Assembly (NCBI GenBank): GCA_023262195.1
Contig: JALRDM010000007.1
Location: forward strand, 1-5,631
Length of the DNA stretch: 5,631 nt
Direction: 5' to 3'
Origin: Salibacteraceae bacterium
GTDB lineage: Bacteria; Bacteroidota; Bacteroidia; Flavobacteriales_G; Salibacteraceae
Positions 1-5,631 of this stretch are shown piece by piece. The position numbers were made by a program, and so were the translations under genes. The notes under the pieces are model-generated. The model did not search any database. It was not told the DNA's origin and was given only the letters and a program-made list of their open reading frames with translations. Positions within the stretch are counted from its first letter, which is position 1. Each line of letters opens with the position of its first letter.

Positions 1-148
1 TACTCGTGTTGGTCGAATCCAACTCCTTCTTACCTAGGAATTGCTCAATCGGTAGTTCTTCTGAAAATTCTTTGTCTGCAGTTTTAAGAAATGCCGGATC
101 TTTTTCAAGTTCCTCAGATCCTCTCCAGTATATTTTATTCTTACTCAT
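1..148 (-). CDS. actB: ActB, ACIII molybdopterin-oxidoreductase-like iron-sulfur subunit, N-terminal fragment (runs off the left edge)
   Basis: Only the first 49 codons are present. The reading frame opens with ATG at 148-146 on the minus strand, translates as MSKNKIYWRGSEELEKDP and so on, and stays open to base 1. The short charged leader with a YW near the start, an EELP-type segment and FLGKKEL matches what I know of the Bacteroidota family annotated as TAT-variant-translocated molybdopterin oxidoreductase. In that family this leader is followed by a twin-arginine motif (RRDFLK-like), which would lie just outside the window. The full protein is normally about 1000 residues and fuses a molybdopterin-oxidoreductase-like part lacking the cofactor with an iron-sulfur ferredoxin-like part. 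It passes electrons within the quinol-oxidising ACIII. The gene starts 19 bp after the actA stop on the same strand, so the two are almost surely co-transcribed. No Shine-Dalgarno sequence is visible. The identification depends on a short leader plus the actA context. Confidence 0.8.
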   Translation of the reverse strand, partial: MSKNKIYWRGSEELEKDPAFLKTADKEFSEELPIEQFLGKKELDSTNTS

Positions 149-167
149 AGTGCTCAGGAGCTTCCAA

Positions 168-1439
168 TTAATAGTGACACTTCACGCATTCAAGGCCACC
201 AATATCTTCAACCTTAAATGTTTCTTTACCTTCCTCTTTGTGCTTTTCAACGAGATCATCGTGGATTCTCTCATAGTATCCATTATCATCCATGGTTACA
301 TCTGTTTCTCTGTGACAATTGATGCACCATCCCATGGTTAATTCTGAATATTGATAAACTTCATCCATTTCCTCAATCGGGCCATGGCAAGTTTGACATT
401 CTTGCTTGCCTACAACTACGTGCTGGCTATGATTGAAGTATACAAAATCTTGCAGGTTGTGAATTCGTACCCATTCAATTGGCTTTTGTTCGTAACCCTC
501 AATATATCTGCCTTTGTCAGGATCCCAACCAATTGCATCATAGATTTTAGCAATCTCTTTTGTGCCAGAAACCTTCCCTTCTTGGACACCCATATGACAG
601 TTCATACATATGTTAACTGAAGGAATTCCGGCTGATTTACTTTTTTCAACCGAATTGTGGCAATACACACAATTAATTCCATTTTGACCAGCGTGAATTT
701 TGTGTGAGAACCATATGGGCTGCGTGGGCTGATAGGATTGATAAACCCCAATGCCGTTGAGCCAGTCCCACCCAAGGATGGCAATATACGCTGAAATTAA
801 AACTACGATAATTACCGTAAGCGCTTGATTTTTCTTGAAATAATGGCCAAGTGCTGCTAAGAAATCAATATCCTCAACCTCGTCACCAGTTTGCTTGCTT
901 TTAACACGTTCGAGATTTTTTGAAACACTCCAGAGTACTCTGAAAACGATGAACAGAATGACCACAATGATTAAAAGCCAAGCGGTTGGATCGCTCGATT
1001 CTGCAGCGCCACCGCCTTCCGTAGTCATGTCTCCAGTATCGGCCGCTTGAGCCACCGGAGGTTCATATGCATCGATATAATCAAAAACGGCCATGATTTC
1101 ATTTGCCGAAAGCGGCATTGCCGTCATAACACTTTGATTATATTCTTCATAGAGCTTCTTGGCATAAGAGTCTCCAGAGTTTTTGAGATAATCCTGAGAA
1201 TTCTGCACCCAAGCAATCAAGGCTTCAGTGTCGCCTGTTCTCTCAACCCAAGCCTCACGCGCCCCTTTCAGAGCTGGGCCTACGACTTTTTTATCAGGTT
1301 TGTGACAGGAGGAACAGTTTGCCTTGAAAATCGCTTCACCATCGAGTTGCGCAACGGCTGGTGATGACATTAGGAGCAGGGTAAAAATCCCGAGGGATGT
1401 TAATAGTATACCCTTTTGGCTCACCCACGTTTTTCGCAT
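168..1439 (-). CDS. actA: ActA, hexaheme c-type cytochrome subunit of alternative complex III, with fused N-terminal monoheme domain
   Basis: The 423-residue protein is an electron-transfer subunit of ACIII, which oxidises menaquinol and hands electrons to cytochrome c or a cytochrome oxidase. Residues 1-30 form a signal peptide with an AVA-Q cleavage site. A monoheme cytochrome domain follows, with CSSCH at 42-46 and probable Met ligand M108 in an MP pair. An acidic/Gly linker (about 130-152) leads to two hydrophobic helices, about 153-170 and 206-224, joined by a charged loop. The C-terminal part carries five more CxxCH motifs at 257-261, 278-282, 348-352, 372-376 and 418-422, plus non-motif histidines (H246, H249, H337, H340) suited as distal heme ligands. 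The last motif ends one residue from the C-terminus. The start at 1439 gives an intact signal peptide. The gene is the first of a minus-strand run into actB. The pentaheme part is typical ActA; the monoheme extension could also be described as a fused cytochrome c domain. Confidence 0.9.
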   Translation of the reverse strand: MRKTWVSQKGILLTSLGIFTLLLMSSPAVAQLDGEAIFKANCSSCHKPDKKVVGPALKGAREAWVERTGDTEALIAWVQNSQDYLKNSGDSYAKKLYEEYNQSVMTAMPLSANEIMAVFDYIDAYEPPVAQAADTGDMTTEGGGAAESSDPTAWLLIIVVILFIVFRVLWSVSKNLERVKSKQTGDEVEDIDFLAALGHYFKKNQALTVIIVVLISAYIAILGWDWLNGIGVYQSYQPTQPIWFSHKIHAGQNGINCVYCHNSVEKSKSAGIPSVNICMNCHMGVQEGKVSGTKEIAKIYDAIGWDPDKGRYIEGYEQKPIEWVRIHNLQDFVYFNHSQHVVVGKQECQTCHGPIEEMDEVYQYSELTMGWCINCHRETDVTMDDNGYYERIHDDLVEKHKEEGKETFKVEDIGGLECVKCHY

Positions 1440-1486
1440 ATTTTCTTTCAGTTTACAGTTGTTAAAGGGTGGTCAGAAAGCGGTCG

Positions 1487-1494
1487 CAAATTTA
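1487..1494 (-). promoter_or_regulatory. Putative Bacteroidota -7 box upstream of actA (TAAATTTG)
   Basis: Read on the minus strand, these bases are TAAATTTG, an exact match to the Bacteroidota -7 consensus TAnnTTTG. Transcription would start a few bases downstream and give a 5' leader of roughly 40 nt before the actA ATG, a normal distance. No good TTG-type -33 element lies at the usual spacing, so this rests on the -7 box alone. An 8-base match in AT-rich DNA can occur by chance. Confidence 0.4.
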
Positions 1495-1566
1495 AGAGAA
1501 AGGGTATTTAAGATTTAGGAAATCGTTAAAAAAGCCTAGCGCCTTACTAATTTAAAACTAGTCTAA

Positions 1567-1584
1567 ATAGTTAGCTTAAACTAT
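1567..1584. repeat. Small dyad ATAGTT-N6-AACTAT in the divergent intergenic region
   Basis: Six-base perfect arms (1567-1572 and 1579-1584) flank a six-base spacer. The dyad lies between the divergently transcribed actA and SPOR genes, so a regulator bound here could reach both promoters. The surroundings are AT-rich and the arms are short, so chance is a real alternative. Confidence 0.2.
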
Positions 1585-1641
1585 ATAATTTCAGGTATTT
1601 ACGCTATGTGTGAATATCTGATGAATACCTAAGGTTCTGAC

Positions 1642-1661
1642 TAAGAGTAGTTTTGCTCTTA
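1642..1661 (+). promoter_or_regulatory. Hairpin/dyad abutting the SPOR gene start codon and enclosing a -7-like box (TAGTTTTG, 1648-1655)
   Basis: AAGAG (1643-1647) and CTCTT (1656-1660) are perfect inverted arms. The outer pair T1642-A1661 and inner pairs T1648-G1655 (wobble) and A1649-T1654 extend the stem to about 8 pairs around a GTTT loop. The last paired base is the A of the ATG. The same segment contains TAGTTTTG, an exact TAnnTTTG match. Two readings compete. As a promoter, transcription would begin at or next to the ATG and the mRNA would be nearly leaderless. As RNA made from a promoter further upstream, the hairpin would mask the start codon. No clear -33 element was found. Confidence 0.35.
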
Positions 1662-2170
1662 TGACAAAAAGGTTTGCTGTGGTGCTCATTTTCATTGGGT
1701 CTTGGTCTGTTTCGTTTACACAAACTGTTGGCGTGCAACGAGATCAGGATACTAATGGGCTGAGAATAGACCAATATGAAATAGTAACTGCTTCTCCTTC
1801 GCAGTGGTTGAATTCTAATGCTCAACCTAAAGATAAAAGCATGCTTATGATGTCAGATACATTGGAGGATTTCTTAAGCTTAATCGACTCCTTAGATAGA
1901 AAAGAGGATGGACAACTTGGGTTTCGAGTTCAACTTTTTTCGAATTCTGGACCTTCAGCTAAGACAAATGCTTTTGATAAACAAGCTGAATTTATTCAAG
2001 AATATCCTGATTGTCCGTCATACACATTATGGAAATCACCGAATTGGGTATTGCGAATAGGCGATTTTAGAACTAGGGTAGAGGCCACTCAGAGTCTTGA
2101 TTTATTGAAGGCTCAATATCCATCAGCCTATATTGTTTCAGATAGAATTCGAAGCTCATTTCAGAAATGA
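1661..2170 (+). CDS. Secreted SPOR-domain protein, probable peptidoglycan-associated envelope protein
   Basis: The 169-residue protein starts with a basic N-terminus (MTKR) and a hydrophobic core to about residue 20, a signal peptide with likely cleavage near SFT-Q. Residues about 21-85 are polar and low in recognisable features. Residues about 87-163 form a SPOR-like domain of the Bacteroidota type: it opens with GFRVQLFSNSG, has a central helix containing FIQEYPDCPSYTLWKSPNW, then the hallmark RIGDFRTRVEA and a final strand around AYIVSDRI. SPOR domains bind glycan strands of peptidoglycan, often those lacking stem peptides, in the periplasm. The precise role here is unknown. The gene is monocistronic in this window, divergent from actA and convergent with infB. 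The ATG at 1661 is chosen because it gives a complete signal peptide. Weak alternatives are a general envelope lipoprotein or stalk protein, but no lipobox cysteine is present. Confidence 0.85.
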   Translation: MTKRFAVVLIFIGSWSVSFTQTVGVQRDQDTNGLRIDQYEIVTASPSQWLNSNAQPKDKSMLMMSDTLEDFLSLIDSLDRKEDGQLGFRVQLFSNSGPSAKTNAFDKQAEFIQEYPDCPSYTLWKSPNWVLRIGDFRTRVEATQSLDLLKAQYPSAYIVSDRIRSSFQK

Positions 2171-2190
2171 GTTAGATTTAAGAGAGCTTC
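2151..2190. terminator. Nested inverted repeats across the convergent SPOR/infB junction, possible bidirectional terminator
   Basis: Two overlapping inverted repeats are visible. The inner one is CTCATTT-CAG-AAATGAG (2155-2171), extendable by a G-T and an A-T pair; it contains the SPOR stop codon. The outer one pairs GAAGCTC (2151-2157) with GAGCTTC (2184-2190); it includes the end of infB and its stop. The two share CTC and are mutually exclusive in RNA. The genes are only 7 bp apart, so any terminator must overlap coding sequence. Neither side has a strong T-run, so a classic intrinsic terminator is not shown. Confidence 0.35.
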
Positions 2191-4907
2191 TGGGCTACTT
2201 CAACTTCTTCATAACCTTCGATAATGTCGCCTTCTCTAATATCATTGAAATTATCGATGTTTAAACCACACTCAAACCCGGACTTGACTTCCTTGACATC
2301 GTCCTTAAATCGTTTTAGAGAACCTAATGTTCCGGTGTGAATTACCACACCATCCCTAATCACTCGAACTTTTGTATTTCTAGAAACGGTACCATCAAGA
2401 ACATAGCAACCTGCAATCGTACCAACTTTACTGATCTTGAATGTCTCTCGAACTTCGATGTTACAAACGACTTTCTCCTCGATCTTAGGCTTAAGCATTC
2501 CTTCCATCGCTGACTTCATATCATTGATAGCATCATAGATGATGGAATATAGTCTAATCTCAATTCCTTCTGTTTCTGCACGCTTACGTGCTTGAGCAGA
2601 TGGACGAACTTGGAAACCTACAATAATCGCTTCAGAGGCAGTCGCGAGAAGTACATCAGATTCGGAAATCTGTCCAACCGACTTGTGAATTACGTTAATT
2701 GCAATATTCTCAGTCGATAGTTTTAACATAGAGTCTGCTAGAGCCTCTACAGAACCATCAACATCTCCTTTAACAATCACATTAATTTCATGGTAATCAC
2801 CTAGTTGGATGATCTCTCCAATATCTTCTAGTGTTCTTCTTCTTTGGGTTCTAACGCTTTGTTCACGTTGTAGTTGTTGACGTTTGAAAGCGAGATTTTT
2901 AACCTCTCTTTCGTCTTCCATTACTACAAAAGTGTCACCTGCGCTAGGGGCGCCATTGAATCCAAGGATACTAACTGGGTGAGATGGTCCCGCAACTTCT
3001 ACGGCAGTTCCTCGCTCATTAAACATGGCCTTAACACGGCCATAGTTGCTGCCTGCGAGTAACATATCTCCTACTTTTAGGGTACCTGTTTGTACAAGCA
3101 GCGTGGAGGTGTAACCACGTCCTTTATCCAAGCTTGCTTCGATGACTGTGCCTCTTGCCATTCGATCTGCGTTTGCTTTCAGCTCAAGTAGTTCAGCTTC
3201 GAGCAAAACCTTTTCTAGTAATTCGTCAATATTTAAACCACTCTTGGCAGAAACCTCTTGGCATTGGAATTTACCACCCCAGTCCTCAACAAGAATGTTC
3301 ATGTTGGCCAATTGTTCTCTAATTCGATCTGCATTTGCACCGTCCCGATCAATTTTATTGAATGCAAAAACCATAGGCACACCTGCAGCTTGGGCATGGT
3401 TAATCGCTTCCACTGTTTGAGGCATTACTGCATCATCAGCAGCAATCACAATAATGGCAATATCAGTTACTTGAGCACCGCGGGCACGCATTGCTGTAAA
3501 CGCTTCGTGACCTGGAGTATCTAAGAAAGTGATGGTCTTACCGTCTTCTAGTTCTACGTTATATGCTCCAATATGCTGGGTTATACCGCCTGCTTCACCA
3601 GCAATGACGTTCTCTGTTCTTATATAATCCAACAGGGAAGTCTTTCCATGATCTACGTGACCCATAACGGTTACAATAGGAGGTCTTTCTGAAAGATTCT
3701 CTTCATCTTCTTCTTCCTCCTGAATGCTTTCTTCAATATCCGCGCCTACAAACTCTACTTCGAAACCAAATTCCTCTGCAAGCAGCGTTAGGGTTTCTTG
3801 ATCAAGCCTCTGGTTAATAGAAACCATCATACCTAGAGTCATACACATAGAAATGACTTCGGTGGCCGAAATGCCCATCATGGTGGCAAGTTCACTTACG
3901 GTAACAAATTCTGTAAGCTTTAAAATTTTCTTTTCATCTTCTTGCTGCTCAATTTCCTTTTGGATCTTCTCGCTAACAGCATCCCTTCGTTCACGTCTGT
4001 ATTTTGATCGGGTTGACTTACCCTTATTCTTAAGTGCAGCAAGCGTTTCACGAACCTGGTTTTGGATTTCTTCTTCCGTGAGTTCCGCTTTTGGTACTGC
4101 TTTTGGACCTCTCTTACCGCGACCTTGTCTATCACCAAAGCGATTACCGTCCTTTCCAGGAACTACCTGTGTAATGCGTTTTCGCTTTCTTCTTCCCTTC
4201 TCAGAATCACTACTCCCAGCGGGTTTCTTGTCAGGTCGAGAAGATGCCGGTAGCTCGATCTTTCCGACCAGTTTTGGTCCATCTAGTTTATCTGCTTTTG
4301 TTTTGAGGAATTCAGTTTTTACAGGTGCTTCGTCCTTAGCCGTTTTCTCAGTTTTCTCAGTTTTTTCATCGGGCTTTTCAGCAGGGATTTTAGGAGTTTC
4401 CTCACTTTTAATTTCGGCCTCTTTTTTCGGCTCATCCTTCTTTTTCGGACGGTTGGATTTTATTGTGGAGAGGTCAATTTTACCTACAACCGTTGGGCCA
4501 CCATCCGCTGACTTTGCTGGTTCTTTTGCCGTTTCCTTTTCTTCTAAGATCTTTTTTGGCTCAGGATCAACTGATTTAGCTTTCGGTTGCTCCTCAAATG
4601 CGCCAACATTTTTAATGAGAATTTCGTCCTGATCAGCCTTTTTTGACTGTTTTTCTACAGTTTGGTTTTCAAGGGATATGGTTTCTCGTACCACCTTGTT
4701 TTGCGATAACTCCTCTGACTTTTGTTTTTTAGCCATATCAGGTGCATACTCGTTTTGGAGTAGCTGATATGCCTCAGAGTCGATTTTGGTGTTTGGCCTT
4801 GCATCAACTTCAATGCCTTTCTCAGCCAAAAAATCAACCAGAGTTGAAATTCCCACATTTAATTCACGTGCTGCTTTGCTAAGTCTTATTGGAGCTTTCT
4901 CTGCCAT
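2178..4907 (-). CDS. infB: Translation initiation factor IF-2, full length
   Basis: This 909-residue GTPase recruits fMet-tRNA to the 30S subunit and promotes 50S joining. Residues about 5-55 are an IF2_N-type domain ([20 protein letters not shown]). Residues about 60-320 are a disordered Lys/Glu-rich linker with two GKI[DE]L...RP copies and an Arg/Lys/Gly-rich patch at about 239-268. A second IF2_N-like domain spans about 330-385, followed by an acidic stretch at about 391-404. The G domain shows G1 GHVDHGKT (416-423), G2 around T443, G3 DTPGH (463-467), G4 NKID (517-520) and G5 SAK (553-555). Domains II (about 585-665), III (about 690-795) and IV (about 810-905, the initiator tRNA-binding part) are intact. 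The length is usual for Bacteroidota. The ATG at 4907 gives the expected MAEK start, 39 bp after the nusA stop on the same strand. No Shine-Dalgarno sequence is seen. Confidence 0.98.
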   Translation of the reverse strand: MAEKAPIRLSKAARELNVGISTLVDFLAEKGIEVDARPNTKIDSEAYQLLQNEYAPDMAKKQKSEELSQNKVVRETISLENQTVEKQSKKADQDEILIKNVGAFEEQPKAKSVDPEPKKILEEKETAKEPAKSADGGPTVVGKIDLSTIKSNRPKKKDEPKKEAEIKSEETPKIPAEKPDEKTEKTEKTAKDEAPVKTEFLKTKADKLDGPKLVGKIELPASSRPDKKPAGSSDSEKGRRKRKRITQVVPGKDGNRFGDRQGRGKRGPKAVPKAELTEEEIQNQVRETLAALKNKGKSTRSKYRRERRDAVSEKIQKEIEQQEDEKKILKLTEFVTVSELATMMGISATEVISMCMTLGMMVSINQRLDQETLTLLAEEFGFEVEFVGADIEESIQEEEEDEENLSERPPIVTVMGHVDHGKTSLLDYIRTENVIAGEAGGITQHIGAYNVELEDGKTITFLDTPGHEAFTAMRARGAQVTDIAIIVIAADDAVMPQTVEAINHAQAAGVPMVFAFNKIDRDGANADRIREQLANMNILVEDWGGKFQCQEVSAKSGLNIDELLEKVLLEAELLELKANADRMARGTVIEASLDKGRGYTSTLLVQTGTLKVGDMLLAGSNYGRVKAMFNERGTAVEVAGPSHPVSILGFNGAPSAGDTFVVMEDEREVKNLAFKRQQLQREQSVRTQRRRTLEDIGEIIQLGDYHEINVIVKGDVDGSVEALADSMLKLSTENIAINVIHKSVGQISESDVLLATASEAIIVGFQVRPSAQARKRAETEGIEIRLYSIIYDAINDMKSAMEGMLKPKIEEKVVCNIEVRETFKISKVGTIAGCYVLDGTVSRNTKVRVIRDGVVIHTGTLGSLKRFKDDVKEVKSGFECGLNIDNFNDIREGDIIEGYEEVEVAQKLS
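4342..4368. repeat. Three tandem 9-bp units inside infB, encoding EKT repeats
   Basis: GTTTTCTCA occurs at 4342-4350 and 4351-4359, followed by GTTTTTTCA at 4360-4368. The two perfect copies and one with a single change encode an EKTEKTEKT run (IF-2 residues about 181-189) in the disordered linker. The unit is a multiple of three, so copy-number changes would keep the frame. It looks like ordinary slippage in a tolerant linker. Confidence 0.75.
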
Positions 4908-4946
4908 ATAATTGCGAATCTCGTTAAAATATTTCGTGGTTTGAGC

Positions 4947-5631
4947 TTATTCAAATTCAGCCTTCAAGATTTGAAGGATTTCTTGTATTGTTTCTTCTTC
5001 TAAATCAGTTCGCTTCACTAGGTCCTCAGCACCAATCTCAATAACACTCTTTGCAGTGTCACAGCCAATGGCCTTAAGCTCATCAATAATCCAGTGATCG
5101 ATTTCATCTGCAAACTCTTCCAGATCTACATCTTCCATGTCATCTTCAGACTCACGGAAAACATCAATTTCATAACCGGTGAGTTTTCCGGCTAGTTTAA
5201 TATTATGGCCTCCTTTACCGATGGCGAGTGAGACTTGGTCAGGCTTCAAGAAAACCTTAGCGTGCCCATCTTCATTTAAGGCGATGCTGGTAATTTTAGC
5301 TGGGCTTAACGCACGTTGAATGAAAAGTTGAGAGTTTGCCGTGAAGTTAATTACGTCAATGTTTTCGTTTCTCAACTCTCTAACGATTCCATGAATCCTA
5401 GAGCCTTTCATGCCCACGCAGGCTCCAACTGGGTCAATTCGATCATCGTAAGATTCAACGGCAACTTTCGCACGTTCACCGGGCTCACGAACAATTTTCT
5501 TAATGGTGATAAGTCCGTCAAATATTTCTGGCACTTCCATTTCAAATAGGCGCTCGAGAAATGCAGGCGAGGTACGCGATAGGATTATCACAGGATTGGC
5601 ATTCTTCATGTCAACCTTGCTAACAACAGCT
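4947..5631 (-). CDS. nusA: Transcription termination/antitermination factor NusA, C-terminal part (5' end beyond the right edge)
   Basis: The frame is open from the stop (TAA, 4949-4947) through base 5631, so the start lies outside the window. The ATG at 5609 is internal: the seven codons before it (AVVSKVD) continue the family sequence. About 227 residues are visible. They begin at the end of the N-terminal RNA-polymerase-binding region (NPVIILSRTSPAFLERLF), then EVPEIFDGLITIKKIVREPG of the S1-KH region. KH1 has its GMKG loop encoded at 5403-5414 and KH2 its GKGG loop at 5208-5219. After KH2 comes an acidic segment (SEDDMEDVDLEEFADEID) and a short helical C-terminal region (CDTAKSVIEIGAEDLVKRTD) typical of Bacteroidota NusA, instead of the long acidic repeats seen in E. 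coli. NusA binds RNA polymerase and nascent RNA to modulate pausing, termination and antitermination. It is followed by infB in the same operon; rimP would be expected upstream. Confidence 0.97.
   Translation of the reverse strand, partial: AVVSKVDMKNANPVIILSRTSPAFLERLFEMEVPEIFDGLITIKKIVREPGERAKVAVESYDDRIDPVGACVGMKGSRIHGIVRELRNENIDVINFTANSQLFIQRALSPAKITSIALNEDGHAKVFLKPDQVSLAIGKGGHNIKLAGKLTGYEIDVFRESEDDMEDVDLEEFADEIDHWIIDELKAIGCDTAKSVIEIGAEDLVKRTDLEEETIQEILQILKAEFE

Noticed and set aside
6..341. Plus-strand open frame across the actB/actA junction
   Set aside because: It is antisense to two well-supported genes, and its hydrophobic composition follows from complementing their codons.
1047..1364. 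Plus-strand open frame antisense to actA (105 codons)
   Set aside because: It lies wholly over the actA signal peptide and monoheme domain coding sequence, has no domain features and is best seen as a shadow.
1528..1550. GGCGCTAGGC followed by a T-run on the minus strand, as a possible terminator
   Set aside because: The arms do not pair (GGC repeats directly, not inverted), so no stable stem forms despite the T-run.
1604..1825. Minus-strand 73-codon frame antisense to the SPOR gene
   Set aside because: It is rich in Arg/Ser/His with no domain, and it lies over a gene with a clear signal peptide and SPOR domain.
3853..4632. Long plus-strand open frame (259 codons) antisense to the infB linker
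   Set aside because: Its Ser/Phe-rich translation is what the complement of Lys/Glu-rich coding sequence gives. It has no recognisable domain, and infB on the other strand is unambiguous.
5607..5609. ATG as a possible nusA start
   Set aside because: The frame stays open upstream and encodes family-like residues, and a 220-residue NusA would lack the whole N-terminal polymerase-binding region. It is an internal methionine.

Overview
The window looks like chromosomal DNA of a Bacteroidota bacterium (Flavobacteriia/Cytophagia-like). This rests on moderate-to-low GC, the sequence character of NusA and IF-2 (a long Lys/Glu-rich IF-2 linker carrying a repeated GKI[DE]L...RP motif), an alternative complex III (ACIII) locus, a Bacteroidota-style SPOR protein, and the absence of clear Shine-Dalgarno sequences. 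Genus and species cannot be read from it.

Layout from right to left, following transcription on the minus strand. First comes the 3' part of nusA (4947 to beyond 5631). It is followed after 39 bp by complete infB (2178-4907), the classic nusA-infB transcription/translation operon. Next, on the plus strand and convergent with infB, is a small secreted SPOR-domain protein gene (1661-2170). Only 7 bp separate its stop from that of infB, and a nested inverted repeat spans the junction. A 221-bp divergent intergenic region (1440-1660) holds promoter-like TAnnTTTG boxes for both flanking genes and two small dyads. Then come actA (168-1439, minus), a hexaheme membrane-anchored cytochrome c, and after 19 bp the 5' end of actB (1-148, minus), cut by the window edge just before the expected twin-arginine region.

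Function: NusA and IF-2 are housekeeping factors for transcription elongation/termination and translation initiation. ActA and ActB are the first two subunits of ACIII, the quinol:electron acceptor oxidoreductase that replaces cytochrome bc1 in many Bacteroidota. The rest of the act operon (NrfD-like ActC, ActD, ActE, ActF, often followed by cytochrome oxidase genes) should lie left of the window. The SPOR protein probably acts at the cell envelope on peptidoglycan; no functional link to its neighbours is visible.

No CRISPR array, mobile element, tRNA, rRNA or new defence-like system was seen. The points most worth a second look are the N-terminal monoheme domain fused to ActA with its two-helix topology, the hairpin and -7 box directly against the SPOR start codon, and the structured convergent junction between the SPOR gene and infB.
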